Below, one piece after another: positions 37,080-47,446 of a DNA stretch of 64,000 nucleotides. The notes below the pieces were generated by a model. That model worked only from the letters and a program-made list of their open reading frames with translations, was not told the DNA's origin and ran no database searches. Location of the stretch: assembly GCF_001889305.1 (NCBI RefSeq), contig NZ_CP013074.1, positions 496,001 to 560,000 of the forward strand, written 5' to 3'. The position numbers and the translations under genes were made by a program. Each line of letters begins with the position of its first letter. Position 1 is the stretch's first letter. This DNA comes from Dehalococcoides mccartyi. GTDB taxonomy: Bacteria; Chloroflexota; Dehalococcoidia; Dehalococcoidales; Dehalococcoidaceae.

Positions 37080-37931
37080 CTATACTTTCTCCCGGAGAAA
37101 AGGGGTTTCAAACCCCCGAAAGTTGGTGGGCTTGGCTGGACTATTCGTCTCTCTTTCCTGACAAAGCAGCAAAGCCGCACCCAAAGCCCCGGTTATTTCC
37201 GGCCGGGGCGGGACTATCAGTGAAAAACCCAGTTCTTCTTCAAAGGCTTTTTTCATAGCCGGGTTCCGGGCAACCCCACCCTGAAAAACCACCGGCTGGC
37301 GGATTTCCTTGTGCAGCCCCAGGTCATTCAGATAATTTCTGACAAGAGCTTTACATAAACCGTAAACAATATCGGGACGGCTGCTGCCGGTTTGCTGAAA
37401 GTGAATCATATCTGATTCTACAAATACCGTGCAGCGTCCTTTAAGTTCAATAGGGTTTTGGCTGAAATGAGCCAGTTTCCCCATTTCCTCCAGTGAAAGG
37501 TTAAGCCTGCGGGATTGGTGCTCCAGAAAGCTGCCGGTGCCGGCGGCACAGACAGTATTCATGGCAAAATCAGATACAAACCCGTTTTCCAGCAGGATAA
37601 GTTTGCTGTCCTGCCCGCCAATCTCTATTACTGTTTTTACATCGGGTATCAGGTGGGCAGCCGCTTTGGCTTGTGAGCTGATTTCGTTTTTGACCATATC
37701 TGCACCCACTGCTTCGGCTACCAGCTCACGGGCACTGCCGGTTACGGCCACTCCCAATACGCTGGTATCTTCCGGCAAACGGTGTTGTAATTGTCTCAGC
37801 CCCGTCCGCAGTGTACTTAGCGGGTCTCCGGCTGTAGGCAGATATATCCAGTCTGCCAGTTCGGCAGACGGTGACAGGCATATTATTTTGGTAGATACGG
37901 AACCGCTGTCAATGCCCAGAAAAATGTTCAT
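37080..37931 (-). CDS. Acyl-CoA dehydratase activase (BadF/HgdC family)
   Basis: A 283-aa ATPase of the activator family for 2-hydroxyacyl-CoA dehydratases and benzoyl-CoA reductases. GIDSGSVSTK near the start and IEIGGQDSKLI are the ASKHA nucleotide-binding elements, and NTVCAAGTGSFLEHQ plus GRCTVFVESDMIH carry the two Cys that ligate the subunit-bridging [4Fe-4S] cluster. Such proteins pump electrons with ATP. No dehydratase or reductase partner is next to it, so its target is unknown. It lies 40 bp upstream of plsX and 25 bp downstream of an M20 hydrolase. Confidence 0.88.
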   Translation of the reverse strand: MNIFLGIDSGSVSTKIICLSPSAELADWIYLPTAGDPLSTLRTGLRQLQHRLPEDTSVLGVAVTGSARELVAEAVGADMVKNEISSQAKAAAHLIPDVKTVIEIGGQDSKLILLENGFVSDFAMNTVCAAGTGSFLEHQSRRLNLSLEEMGKLAHFSQNPIELKGRCTVFVESDMIHFQQTGSSRPDIVYGLCKALVRNYLNDLGLHKEIRQPVVFQGGVARNPAMKKAFEEELGFSLIVPPRPEITGALGAALLLCQERETNSPAKPTNFRGFETPFLREKV

Positions 37932-37955
37932 CTAAATAACCTGTGGCCGGAAGTG

Positions 37956-39149
37956 TCAGGCGGATGGCCGGGTAGATTTTTGAAATTCTGTTCGTACTTT
38001 ATCCAGATTGGCTGGGTTGCCGAGTAAATCAGCTGCGGTCATAGCCATAGCCTTGGCGGCATCTAGAGCACCTTTAATACCCTTTGACGAACAGGCGGCA
38101 GAAGCAAATTCTTCGGTATGGCCGGAAACTTCTTTACGGGTGATGGAGTAATACCCATGCAGGCTGGGTACAATTTGACTGACGTTGCCCATGTCAGTAC
38201 TTCCAAAATTCATCTCAGGGTCTTCGAGCAAAGTCTTGCGGCTCAGCATATCCATGTTTGTTACATATAAATTTGCCAGTGTTATGTTGTTATTCATGGG
38301 GGCATATATGGATTTATCAAAGCGGTATTCCAAACGGGCACCGGTAGCCTGAGCGGCAGATTTAAAGCAGTCCAGCACCCTATCCATCAGCTCTTTAAGG
38401 TAGGGCATAGTCTGGGAGCGTATCAGGAAAGTGCCGGCGGAATGTCCCGGTACGATATTAGCCGCTTTGCCCCCGTCGGTAATAATGCCGTGAATACGGG
38501 CACCCGGCTCTATGTGCTGGCGAAGTGAATTGAGGCTGGTATAGGCCAGCACTATGGCATCAAGTGCGTTTATGCCTTTATCAGGGTGAGCGGCGGCATG
38601 GGATTCTTTACCGAAATACTCTACATTCAGGGTAACACAGGCAAGTGCCTGAGTGGTGGCAATATCATCATTGCCGGGGTGGGCTATAAGCGCCGCATTC
38701 AGTTCTTTAAATATACCCTTTTCTACCATCTGTATTTTTCCGCCGCTAAGTTCTTCAGCCGGAGTGCCGATAAGACACACCGTTCCTCCGTAAAGTTTGG
38801 CGGCCATACGGGCGGCTATGACTGCACCTGCTGCCGAGGTGGCAATAAGGTTATGGCCGCAGGCATGACCCAGCTGGGGCAGGGCGTCATACTCAGCCAG
38901 AAAACCTACTACCGGTTTGCCCTGACCAAAGGTGGCTTTAAAGGCAGTCTTGAGGCCGCCTAAATTTTTTTCAATGCTGAAGTTGTGTCTGGACAGGTAT
39001 TCGCACAACCATTCTACAGCTTTATATTCCTGATAGCCCAGCTCAGGGTTGGCATGCAGCTTAAGAGACAGCTCTTCCAAACTGCCCTTTTCAGTGTCAA
39101 TCATTTTAATAACGGCACTTTTGATATTGGCAAGATTGTTATCTGACAT
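37956..39149 (-). CDS. M20-family amidohydrolase/peptidase
   Basis: A 397-aa zinc-dependent amidohydrolase of the M20D/AbgB-like group. LHANPELGYQEYKAVEWL, AEYDALPQLGHACGHNL (metal ligands), GTPAEELSGGKIQMVEKG and FGSTDMGNVSQIVPSLHGYY are family blocks; the HACGHN and EE pairs bind zinc. The substrate may be an N-acyl amino acid or aminobenzoyl-glutamate. ATG 39149 is used because family homology starts there; a TATAAT lies only 7 bases upstream and no Shine-Dalgarno is seen, suggesting a leaderless message. Confidence 0.87.
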   Translation of the reverse strand: MSDNNLANIKSAVIKMIDTEKGSLEELSLKLHANPELGYQEYKAVEWLCEYLSRHNFSIEKNLGGLKTAFKATFGQGKPVVGFLAEYDALPQLGHACGHNLIATSAAGAVIAARMAAKLYGGTVCLIGTPAEELSGGKIQMVEKGIFKELNAALIAHPGNDDIATTQALACVTLNVEYFGKESHAAAHPDKGINALDAIVLAYTSLNSLRQHIEPGARIHGIITDGGKAANIVPGHSAGTFLIRSQTMPYLKELMDRVLDCFKSAAQATGARLEYRFDKSIYAPMNNNITLANLYVTNMDMLSRKTLLEDPEMNFGSTDMGNVSQIVPSLHGYYSITRKEVSGHTEEFASAACSSKGIKGALDAAKAMAMTAADLLGNPANLDKVRTEFQKSTRPSA

Positions 39150-39156
39150 TGGCCTG

Positions 39157-39162
39157 ATTATA
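39157..39162 (-). promoter_or_regulatory. -10 element of the M20 gene
   Basis: Perfect TATAAT on the minus strand, seven bases before the ATG at 39149, so the start site should coincide with the start codon. The -35 region is weak, which lowers confidence. Confidence 0.4.
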
Positions 39163-39277
39163 TCCCAAACCAGCCCGAAATACCATTTACTTTCCTGTTT
39201 TGTGTGATCAACGGAAGGAGGAAATCCTTTCTGAAAGTCAGGCAAAGTAGTGTTATGGCTTCGGTATGGGTTTGGTC

Positions 39278-39306
39278 TTGGCTTGTTAAGCATTATGGTG
39301 TAAAAT
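39278..39306 (+). promoter_or_regulatory. Promoter of uvrA
   Basis: TTGGCT (39278-39283), 17-bp spacer, TAAAAT (39301-39306), about 57 bp before the uvrA GTG. I did not see a clear LexA/SOS-type inverted repeat at it. Confidence 0.5.
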
Positions 39307-39362
39307 ATTAGAACACATGTTTTGATTTGCCCTTACAAATAAATGAACAGGAGACCATACCT

Positions 39363-42203
39363 GTGGCTCAGGAATATATAAAGATAAAAGGTGCCCGCGA
39401 ACACAACCTCAAAAATATAGATGTTCAGATTCCCCGTGACAAGCTGGTGGTTGTGACCGGGCTTTCGGGGTCAGGTAAGAGTTCACTGGCTTTTGATACC
39501 GTTTATGCCGAAGGTCAGCGCCGTTATATGGAGTCTCTTTCATCATACGCCCGCCAGTTTCTGGGCAGGATGGAAAAACCGGATGTAGACCATATAGAGG
39601 GGCTTTCTCCGGCTATAGCCATTGACCAGAAGGGCGTCAGCCACAACCCCCGTTCTACCGTGGGTACGGTAACTGAAATATATGATTATTTGCGTTTGTT
39701 GTTTGCCCGTACCGGTCACCCTCACTGCCCTGAGTGCGGCAAGGAGATTTCCGCCCAGAGCGTGGAACAGATAACAGATGCCGTTCAAACTCTTGCGGAG
39801 GGTACAAAAATACTTATTCTGGGGCCGCTGGTGCGGGGGCGCAAGGGCGAGTATGCCCAGATGTTTAAAGACCTGCGTAAGTCAGGTTACGCCAGAGTGA
39901 GGGTAGACGGGCAGATCAGGGATTTGTCTGAAGAAATAGAGCTGGATAAAAATAAAAAACATGATATAGAAGCCGTAGTAGACCGGTTGGTGGTTGGTCA
40001 GGCAGGTGGGCAGGGGCGGATTGCAGATTCGGTTGAAACTGCCCTGAAACTGGGCGGCGGGCTGGTAATAATATCTGTGGTAGACGGGCAGGATATGCTT
40101 TTTTCAGAAAAATTTTCCTGTGCTGACTGCGGGGTAAGTCTGGGTGAGATAGAACCCCGGACTTTCAGCTTTAATACCCCCCACGGTGCCTGTCCAACTT
40201 GTATGGGACTTGGTGCCAAGATGGAGCTTGACCCTGATTTAATCATACCGGACAAGAGCTTGTCTCTGGCTGACGGGGCTATCAGCCCATATCAAACTCA
40301 AAACTGGTATTTCGGGCAGGTGGAAGATTTAGCCCGCCGGGCGGGTTTTTCGGTTAATAAACCTGTCTCTACTTTTACTCCCGCCCAGATGCAGGTACTG
40401 CTTTATGGTGAGGGCGGTGATATTCATAAATACCGCAACCGTTACGGGCGGGTACGGGAATATACCAGCGGTTTTGAGGGGATTATACCCCGTCTGGATA
40501 GGCTTTATCGTGACAGCGAATCTCAGGGGGTAAGGGAAAGCATTGAAAAATACATGCTGGCCAGCCCGTGCCAGGCCTGCGGCGGTAAAAGGCTTCGCAA
40601 GGAAGCCTTGTCAGTAAAAATAGGCGAGCTTAATATTGCTGATGTTGCGGCCATGTCTGTAGATGAGCAGTTTAAGTGGGCAAATGAACTGGCTGGCAAG
40701 AATACCATATTTAACAAACGCGAACAGCTTATTGCCGCCCAGATACTCAAAGAGATACGTTCACGTTTGGGTTTTTTAAACAATGTAGGTTTGGAATACC
40801 TGACTGTAGACCGTATTGCCGGCACGCTTTCCGGCGGTGAAGCCCAGCGGATACGTCTGGCATCCCAGATAGGCTCAGGGCTGATGGGGGTGCTGTATGT
40901 TTGTGATGAACCTACTATAGGCTTGCATCCCGCAGATGATACCCGTCTGGTGGAAACCCTGCAAAAGCTGCGTGATTTGGGCAATACCATACTGGTAGTG
41001 GAGCATGATGAATCCGTGATGCGGGCAGCGGACTATATTATAGATATGGGGCCGGGGGCAGGTGAACACGGCGGGCGGGTAGTGGCTACCGGTAATATTA
41101 CCGAAATAATGCAAAACCCGGCTTCGCTAACCGGTCAATATCTTTCGGGTGTTAAGGTCATTCCTGTTCCCGAAAAACGGCGGGACGGTAACGGACAGGA
41201 AATAGTAGTATTGGGTGCCCGCCAGAATAACCTGAAAAATATAGACGTACATATTCCGCTTGGCAAGCTGGTCTGTGTCAGCGGCGTATCTGGCAGCGGC
41301 AAATCCACACTGGTTACCGATATACTTTTTAAACATCTGGCGCAGGTATTTTACGGGGCAAAAGACCGGGCGGGCGGAGCGGATGCTATAACCGGCACGG
41401 AACATATTGATAAAATAATAGAGATTAACCAGTCACCCATCGGGCGGACACCCCGTTCAAATCCGGCCACCTATACCGGGGCATTTACCCATATAAGGGA
41501 ACTGTTTGCCTCTGTGCCTGAAGCCAAAGTGAAAGGCTACGGACCGGGGCGGTTTTCATTTAACATAAAAGGCGGCCGCTGCGAGACCTGCGGTGGTGAG
41601 GGTTATATCCAGATAGAAATGCAGTTCCTGCCGGATGTGACTGTGCCCTGTGAGGTCTGTCACGGGGCGCGTTATAACCGTGAAGTGCTGGAGATAAAAT
41701 TTAAAGACAAGACCATTGCCGATGTGCTGGATATGACGGTGGACAGGGCACTGGAATTTTTTGAAAATTTCCCCAAAATTAGTTCCAAGCTCCAAACATT
41801 GCAGGACGTGGGTTTGGGATATATCCGCATCGGCCAGCCGGCACCCACCTTATCCGGGGGTGAAGCCCAGCGCATCAAGCTGGCAACCGAGCTTTCCAAG
41901 CGGGCTACCGGGCGGACTTTATACATATTGGACGAACCTACCACCGGGCTTTCTTTTGAAGATGTGGCGGCGCTTTTGCGGGTGCTCCAGCGGCTGGTGG
42001 ACAGCGGCAATACGGTGGTTGTGATTGAACACCAGCTGGACGTTATTAAAAATGCCGACTGGATTATAGACCTGGGGCCGGGTGCGGGCGTAAAAGGCGG
42101 GCAGATTGTGGCTGAGGGCATTCCTGAGGAGATTGCCTTAAACAAAGCTTCTGTGACAGGTAAATACCTAAGGCGGGTTTTGCCGAAAATTAAACCGGCT
42201 TAA
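39363..42203 (+). CDS. uvrA: Excinuclease ABC subunit A
   Basis: Damage-recognition ATPase of nucleotide excision repair, 946 aa. GTG 39363 gives the family start (AQEYIKIKGAREHNLKNIDVQIP) and has AGGAG nine bases upstream; a TTG at 39327 is less likely. Two ABC modules: Walker A GLSGSGKSS near residue 34, a zinc site CPECGKEI..., signatures LSGGEAQRI in both halves, the second Walker A GVSGSGKST, and the C-terminal zinc finger CETCGGEG...CEVCHGARY. Complete. uvrB is not in the window. Confidence 0.97.
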   Translation: MAQEYIKIKGAREHNLKNIDVQIPRDKLVVVTGLSGSGKSSLAFDTVYAEGQRRYMESLSSYARQFLGRMEKPDVDHIEGLSPAIAIDQKGVSHNPRSTVGTVTEIYDYLRLLFARTGHPHCPECGKEISAQSVEQITDAVQTLAEGTKILILGPLVRGRKGEYAQMFKDLRKSGYARVRVDGQIRDLSEEIELDKNKKHDIEAVVDRLVVGQAGGQGRIADSVETALKLGGGLVIISVVDGQDMLFSEKFSCADCGVSLGEIEPRTFSFNTPHGACPTCMGLGAKMELDPDLIIPDKSLSLADGAISPYQTQNWYFGQVEDLARRAGFSVNKPVSTFTPAQMQVLLYGEGGDIHKYRNRYGRVREYTSGFEGIIPRLDRLYRDSESQGVRESIEKYMLASPCQACGGKRLRKEALSVKIGELNIADVAAMSVDEQFKWANELAGKNTIFNKREQLIAAQILKEIRSRLGFLNNVGLEYLTVDRIAGTLSGGEAQRIRLASQIGSGLMGVLYVCDEPTIGLHPADDTRLVETLQKLRDLGNTILVVEHDESVMRAADYIIDMGPGAGEHGGRVVATGNITEIMQNPASLTGQYLSGVKVIPVPEKRRDGNGQEIVVLGARQNNLKNIDVHIPLGKLVCVSGVSGSGKSTLVTDILFKHLAQVFYGAKDRAGGADAITGTEHIDKIIEINQSPIGRTPRSNPATYTGAFTHIRELFASVPEAKVKGYGPGRFSFNIKGGRCETCGGEGYIQIEMQFLPDVTVPCEVCHGARYNREVLEIKFKDKTIADVLDMTVDRALEFFENFPKISSKLQTLQDVGLGYIRIGQPAPTLSGGEAQRIKLATELSKRATGRTLYILDEPTTGLSFEDVAALLRVLQRLVDSGNTVVVIEHQLDVIKNADWIIDLGPGAGVKGGQIVAEGIPEEIALNKASVTGKYLRRVLPKIKPA

Positions 42204-42269
42204 GAAATTACGGTCTGCTGTCAGGCGGCAGTGGCAAATTTATGAAGACTAATCAGCGGAGAGATAAAT

Positions 42270-42821
42270 ATGGACAGGCAGCTTGCTTTAGCTGAAGTGG
42301 AAAAACGGATAGAAAATAAAAATCTGGTCAAACATATGCTGGCGGTTGAGGCCGTGATGAAAAGTTTGGCCGTATATTTCGGTGAAAACGAAGACGAATG
42401 GGCTATGGCAGGGCTTATACATGACATAGATCTGGGTGAAGTAAAAGACGATATGTCACTTCACAGTAAACGCAGTGCCGAGATTGCCGCGGTTTTAGGC
42501 GTAAATGACGCTATTTGCAGGGCTATTCTGGTGCACAATTCGGCTCATGGCATACTTCCTGAAAGCCGTATGGAAAAAGCTTTGTTCTGCGCTGACCCTA
42601 TAACTGGGCTTATTACAGCCGCTGCGTTAGTCAGGCCGGATAAAAAGCTGGCCTGTGTGGAAGCTAAAAGTGTATCCAAACGCTTTAAGGAAAAGTCTTT
42701 TGCCGCCGGTGCAAACCGGGAACAGATAGCCGCCTGTTCCGTTTTGGGTTTGGAGCTGGATGAGTTTATCCGTATCTCTCTGGGTGCTATGCAAGCTGTT
42801 GCCTCTGATTTAGGGCTTTAA
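42270..42821 (+). CDS. HD-domain phosphohydrolase
   Basis: A 183-aa HD-domain protein. The pattern NKNLVKHMLAVEAVM (His at about 22), AGLIHDIDLGE (His-Asp at 50-51) and LVHNSAH fits the metal-dependent phosphohydrolase fold. Its substrate is not known. GGAGAG lies about seven bases before the ATG. It follows uvrA by 66 bp and may be cotranscribed with it. Confidence 0.85.
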   Translation: MDRQLALAEVEKRIENKNLVKHMLAVEAVMKSLAVYFGENEDEWAMAGLIHDIDLGEVKDDMSLHSKRSAEIAAVLGVNDAICRAILVHNSAHGILPESRMEKALFCADPITGLITAAALVRPDKKLACVEAKSVSKRFKEKSFAAGANREQIAACSVLGLELDEFIRISLGAMQAVASDLGL

Positions 42822-42847
42822 ATATTTTCAGCAAACACTTTAACCCT

Positions 42848-42877
42848 TTGCATTTTGTCCCGCATACGTAATATAAT
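42848..42877 (+). promoter_or_regulatory. Promoter of the XRE regulator gene
   Basis: TTGCAT (42848-42853), 18-bp spacer, TATAAT (42872-42877), with start expected near 42884, about 47 bases before the ATG at 42931. The gene thus has its own promoter apart from uvrA. Confidence 0.6.
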
Positions 42878-42930
42878 TCTAACATAAGTACTTTATGCTA
42901 ACGGACAGAAAGAGCAAGGGGAAACTTCTG

Positions 42931-43134
42931 ATGATACTGCGTACCCGTATTAAGGAACTGCGGTCAAGATACAATCTTACTCAGGCTGAGCTGGCTGAGA
43001 CAGTGGGTGTCAGCCGACAGACTATGCTTTACCTTGAAAAGGGTACTTACAATCCTTCGCTTATTCTGGCTCACAAAGTAGCCAAAGCCCTGCACGCAGA
43101 TATAGATGACGTTTTTATCCTGCGGGATGTTTAG
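42931..43134 (+). CDS. XRE-family transcriptional regulator
   Basis: A 67-aa protein consisting almost only of a Cro/CI-type helix-turn-helix: [57 protein letters not shown]. It matches the short YozG/plasmid-stabilising-type repressor group. ATG 42931 has AAGGGG nine bases upstream; an ATG at 42895 lacks one. The operator and target are unknown. It overlaps the sbcC stop region by 4 bp in convergent orientation. Confidence 0.9.
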   Translation: MILRTRIKELRSRYNLTQAELAETVGVSRQTMLYLEKGTYNPSLILAHKVAKALHADIDDVFILRDV

Positions 43135-45710
43135 TTTAAGCGTATAGCTGAGCCTGACGGGGTTTTATCTATCTCAATGCGGGTGGGGAAAGAATCTTTC
43201 AGGTCATCTATATGGGTTATGACCAGTATCTTGTCAAACTCATCCTGAATAGAGTTTATAGCCTCTTTCAGGCGTTCAATACCGGTTGAGTCCTGTGTGC
43301 CGAAGCCTTCATCAATAATCAGCGTCCGCAAGGGTGCGCCCAGACGGTTTGCCAGCAGGCGTGACAGGGCAATCCTGACCGCAAAATCTATCCTGAAAGC
43401 CTCACCCCCGCTGAATGTTTCGTAGTTGCGGGTGCCCAGCTCATCCGAGATATTTATATCCAGCGTCTCGGTCTGGTCTCCCTTTTTGGTGGAACGCTGG
43501 GTTTCTATGCTCAGATGCATACGCCCGTCAGTCATCCGTGACAGCAGCAGGTCTGCCCCGCTTTCCAGTTCGGGCAGGGTGTCTTCAATGAGCATGGTCT
43601 GGATGCCGTCTTTCTTGCCGAAAGCTCTGGCCAGTTTACCAAAGTAGTATATTTCTTTGGCGGTTTGCTCTTTATCCTGCTCCTGTTTTTTCAGCTTTTT
43701 TTCAAGTTCATTCAACTGTTCTTCTTTCTGGCTGAGCGAACCAAGTTGTTGCCTCAAGGTATCCTGTGTTTGGCTGAGTAACTTGTATCCGGCTTCGGCG
43801 GTTTCCAGCTCCTGCTCCAGTGCGGGCAGTTCAGTCAGTTCTCTTTGCAGGGTTTGCTGTTCACTCAGTTTAGTATCATGGCGGGCGGTGAGTTCTGCCA
43901 GTGCCGAAGTCGTTTTTTCCAAGCTATCTCTTTCTATCGGCAGGCGGCTTTGTGCCTCGTCCAGTTTGCGTTTTTGTTCCTCAAAGTGGGTCAGGCCGGC
44001 CAAAGTTTGCTGGTTTTGGGTGTATTCGGCATTATCAAAATTCAGTTCCAGTATCTCTTTTTCAATTACTGCCAGCCTGGCTTGCTCGGAAACGGCATAA
44101 CTGCGTTCGTTCAGCTGCTTCTCAATATCCGAAATCAGCTCTCTGCCTTTTGCCGCTTTGGTTCCGGCATCTTTGGCGTCTGCAATCCCTTTTTCCAGTA
44201 CGCTCAGCTGTCCCTCATACTGCCTGCGTTTTTGGTTTAAGCGTTTGGTTTCAGTTTCAATTTGGGCAGTTAAAGTCTGGATATCCAGCCTCAGCTGCTC
44301 AAGCTTTAGTTTCAGGCTGCTTTGCTGTTTTCCCTTAGCATCTTGTTCTGTCCGGTATTTGCCGAATACCAGTTTGAGTTTGTCTTGCCCCAGCTCGGTT
44401 TCGCACAGGGGGCAGTTGCAGCGGCTTTCACTTGCTTCGATAAGCAGTTTTAGTTTTTCTTCCAGAGAGTTTATTTCTCTGGCTGTACCGGCATACTCGG
44501 TCTCTAGTCCGGCTAAACTTCCTTGCATCTCTGCCAGCTTGGTTTGCTTGATTTTTAAGACAGTCTCTTCATTTTCCAGTTCCAGGTGCATCAGGTCTGA
44601 CTGTTTTTTTTCTTGTTCCAGCCTGCTCAGGGTTTGGGCGGTTTCCTGCCGCATTTTGAGATGTTCCTGATATTTAGTCAGGATGTTTTTCAGGCTGTTT
44701 TCCTCTTTATAAACGGCATCTTCAAAGGGTTTTTTGGAACTTTCCAACTGTCTTAGTTTCGCCAGTACGCGATTGTGTTTTTCATACAGACTTTGGCAGG
44801 CGGTGTATTCCTGAAAACCTTTAAGGATTTCATCCTTTCGGGCAGAGAGTGATTCAAACATGCTGATACGCTGTTTTATATCCTGTTGATTTTGTGCCCA
44901 AAGTGACTGGTCTTTTGATATGTCCCGCAGGTCTTTTTCTATCTGGAGGCAGGCACTTTGTTTGGCATCAAAGGCATGTTTTTTATGCCTGAGGATTTCC
45001 AGCTTGGCAATATGGGTTTTCAGTTTCTCCTCACCGTCTGTCAGGCTCAGGCGGGTATTTTTTAAAGCTTCTTCCAGTTCCGGTCTGGATTTCAGCCCTT
45101 CTTGGCCGTCTGCAATACTCTGCTCTATAAGCAGTTTTTTAGCCTCTGCCTCGCGTACGGCCTGTCTGGCCAGGTCTTCCAGCTGGTCATATATTTCTAA
45201 CCCCAGTATATTAGAGAGTACTTCCTTGCGTTTGCCGGGGGGCTGCTGGGTAAACTGGTTGGCATGCCCTTGCCGCAGAAAAGCACTGTTTATAAAGGTG
45301 TCATAGTCCATATGCAGTATGGAAATTATCTTTTTCTCTGTTTGGGTCAGGGTATCCCCGGTGATATTCAGGGGTTTCCCATCCTTTATGGAAAACAAGC
45401 TTAAAAGGCTTTGCCCGTTTGCTCCGGTCTTTTTGGGGCGTTGGCGTTGGCGGATAACCTGATAAAGTTCACCCGAAATCTCAAAATCTAGGCTGACTTC
45501 AGTTTCCTGTTCGTTTAGAGACACTACATCATCATCACTTTTAGCCCGGCTTTTTCCCCAGAGTGCCCAGGTAATGGCATCTATCAGGGCGGATTTACCT
45601 GCCCCGTTTTGGCCGCAGATGCAGGCGGTATGCACCCCATTAAAAGAAAAAGGCGGAATTTCGCCGCGGTAGCACATAAAGTTTTTTATTCTGAGTTTGA
45701 CAGGAATCAT
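43131..45710 (-). CDS. sbcC: SbcC-like SMC-type exonuclease ATPase
   Basis: ATPase/coiled-coil subunit of the SbcCD nuclease, 859 aa. Walker [16 protein letters not shown] near residue 33, long coiled coils on both sides of the zinc hook [10 protein letters not shown] near 430, and the C-terminal signature [19 protein letters not shown] with Walker [15 protein letters not shown]. SbcCD (Mre11-Rad50-like) opens hairpins and processes ends. The nuclease gene sbcD, normally directly upstream, is not here: the upstream neighbour is rpoD's terminator. GGAGAG precedes the ATG. Confidence 0.93.
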   Translation of the reverse strand: MIPVKLRIKNFMCYRGEIPPFSFNGVHTACICGQNGAGKSALIDAITWALWGKSRAKSDDDVVSLNEQETEVSLDFEISGELYQVIRQRQRPKKTGANGQSLLSLFSIKDGKPLNITGDTLTQTEKKIISILHMDYDTFINSAFLRQGHANQFTQQPPGKRKEVLSNILGLEIYDQLEDLARQAVREAEAKKLLIEQSIADGQEGLKSRPELEEALKNTRLSLTDGEEKLKTHIAKLEILRHKKHAFDAKQSACLQIEKDLRDISKDQSLWAQNQQDIKQRISMFESLSARKDEILKGFQEYTACQSLYEKHNRVLAKLRQLESSKKPFEDAVYKEENSLKNILTKYQEHLKMRQETAQTLSRLEQEKKQSDLMHLELENEETVLKIKQTKLAEMQGSLAGLETEYAGTAREINSLEEKLKLLIEASESRCNCPLCETELGQDKLKLVFGKYRTEQDAKGKQQSSLKLKLEQLRLDIQTLTAQIETETKRLNQKRRQYEGQLSVLEKGIADAKDAGTKAAKGRELISDIEKQLNERSYAVSEQARLAVIEKEILELNFDNAEYTQNQQTLAGLTHFEEQKRKLDEAQSRLPIERDSLEKTTSALAELTARHDTKLSEQQTLQRELTELPALEQELETAEAGYKLLSQTQDTLRQQLGSLSQKEEQLNELEKKLKKQEQDKEQTAKEIYYFGKLARAFGKKDGIQTMLIEDTLPELESGADLLLSRMTDGRMHLSIETQRSTKKGDQTETLDINISDELGTRNYETFSGGEAFRIDFAVRIALSRLLANRLGAPLRTLIIDEGFGTQDSTGIERLKEAINSIQDEFDKILVITHIDDLKDSFPTRIEIDKTPSGSAIRLN

Positions 45711-45821
45711 AATGCTCTCCAGTTTTACTGCCTATATTTTAGCATAAAAAGGGGAATATAAAGCTATTTTCATAGCTTAATGTGTATTAAAGTATTTGAG
45801 ATATAGAGCTGCCAGCCAAAC

Positions 45822-45856
45822 GGAATAAAAAACCCCTGCCGTTTGGGGCAGGGGTT
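45822..45856 (-). terminator. Intrinsic terminator after rpoD
   Basis: A 10-bp GC-rich stem (45831-45840 with 45847-45856) with a 6-nt loop; on the minus strand it is followed by a run TTTTTTATT (45832-45823). It lies 28 bp beyond the rpoD stop and ends the ppsA-dgt-dnaG-rpoD unit. Confidence 0.9.
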
Positions 45857-45883
45857 GTCTTTAGTTATTAATAAGCAAGCTTA

Positions 45884-47446
45884 TTATTCCAGGTAATCTT
45901 TCAGTTTGCGGCTGCGGCTGGGGTGGCGGAGTTTCCGCAGAGCCTTGGCTTCTATTTGGCGGATACGTTCACGTGTTACATTAAATTCTTTGCCCACTTC
46001 TTCCAGTGTACGGCTTCGGCCGTCTTCCAGACCAAAGCGGAGCTGAAGTACCCGGCGTTCACGTGGAGTCAGGCTGCCCAGTACTGTATCTATCTGCTCC
46101 TTTAGCAGCTGGCGCGAAGCGGCATCCGGCGGAGCCAGAGCGTTCTGGTCTTCAATAAAGTCTCCCAGATGACTATCTTCCTCTTCGCCTATAGGGGATT
46201 CCAGCGAAACCGGCAGCTGGGATACCTTGGCAATTTCACGTACCTTTTCAGGCGGCAAATCCATTTCAAGGGCTATCTCATCTGGGGTAGGTTCACGCCC
46301 CAGCTTCTGTGACAGCTGCCGGCTTATGGACAGCAGCTTGTTGATGGTTTCCACCATATGGACAGGTATGCGAATAGTCCTGGCCTGGTCTGCAATAGCC
46401 CGGGTAATTGCTTGACGTATCCACCATGTGGCGTAAGTGGAAAACTTGAAGCCGCGGTGGAAATCAAATTTTTCCACTGCCCGTATAAGGCCGATATTGC
46501 CTTCCTGTATTAGGTCAAGCAGGGGCATGCCTCTGCCGATGTGTTTTTTTGCTACGCTGACAACCAGGCGAAGGTTAGCCTGAATAAGGTGACGTTCAGC
46601 TCGTTTGGCATCTATCTCAAGGTTATCCAGATAATATTTCAGGCTGGCCTCATGCCGTTCCAAGTGACTTATAAAGGCAGGGTCGTTGGTATGGTCTGAT
46701 ATTTCCGGTATGGTCATTTTTTCAGGTATGGCATCCAGCACAACCTTGGGCAGAAGGGAGCTGTTTATAGCCAGATTGATAAATGCCTGCTCAATCTCCG
46801 CCATGCTCTTGCCGGTATTATCGGAGATATTTTTGGTAAGCTGCTGGTCAATCTCATGGTCAATAGCCGCCCTTAGCTTGGGGTTGTGGATAATAGTTTT
46901 CAGACTGGCAGAAGTATCCACCTTTAGTTCCTGCCCCAGTTGGAAAAGCACCTCGGTAGCTTGGGCAAGCTCTCTCAGCATGCACAGGAAAGATTCCGCA
47001 GCCGAGGGGTAGCGTCCGCGTTTTTCAAGGCACTCCTGACGGATTTCACGTATGCGTTTGCCTTCTTCCATTTTCTTAGCCAGGGTTTTTTCGTCTTCGG
47101 CGGAAAGCAAAGGTACCCTGCCGATTTCATGCAGATACATGCGTACCGGGTCATCTACGATACCCTGGGTATCAACCTGCTCAAGGGGTATTTCAAGGTC
47201 AATATTAAGCGGGCCGATTTCTTCATCTGTGTCCGGCATCATATCCGCTTCGGCCGCCAGTTCTTCTTCGGTTAGTTCGGCCGGTATGTCGGTATCGGCT
47301 ATATCTTTGAGGTCAGGCTCTACCAGTTTGTCACTTTCTGCTTCGGCATCCTGTTCGTCATGGATATCAGCCAGCCCCTGTTCCACATCTTTATCATCAT
47401 CGATATCGTCAGGGCTAAATTCCTTCTTATCTTTCTCAGCTGGCAT
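45884..47446 (-). CDS. rpoD: RNA polymerase primary sigma factor
   Basis: Housekeeping sigma factor, 520 aa. After a very acidic N-terminus (residues 1-80, region 1.1-like) come region 1.2 ([16 protein letters not shown]), region 2 ([37 protein letters not shown] and [15 protein letters not shown]), region 3, and the region 4 helix-turn-helix [23 protein letters not shown]. It recognises TTGACA/TATAAT promoters, which are what I see in the window. It directly follows dnaG, the classic dnaG-rpoD pair. Confidence 0.97.
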   Translation of the reverse strand: MPAEKDKKEFSPDDIDDDKDVEQGLADIHDEQDAEAESDKLVEPDLKDIADTDIPAELTEEELAAEADMMPDTDEEIGPLNIDLEIPLEQVDTQGIVDDPVRMYLHEIGRVPLLSAEDEKTLAKKMEEGKRIREIRQECLEKRGRYPSAAESFLCMLRELAQATEVLFQLGQELKVDTSASLKTIIHNPKLRAAIDHEIDQQLTKNISDNTGKSMAEIEQAFINLAINSSLLPKVVLDAIPEKMTIPEISDHTNDPAFISHLERHEASLKYYLDNLEIDAKRAERHLIQANLRLVVSVAKKHIGRGMPLLDLIQEGNIGLIRAVEKFDFHRGFKFSTYATWWIRQAITRAIADQARTIRIPVHMVETINKLLSISRQLSQKLGREPTPDEIALEMDLPPEKVREIAKVSQLPVSLESPIGEEEDSHLGDFIEDQNALAPPDAASRQLLKEQIDTVLGSLTPRERRVLQLRFGLEDGRSRTLEEVGKEFNVTRERIRQIEAKALRKLRHPSRSRKLKDYLE

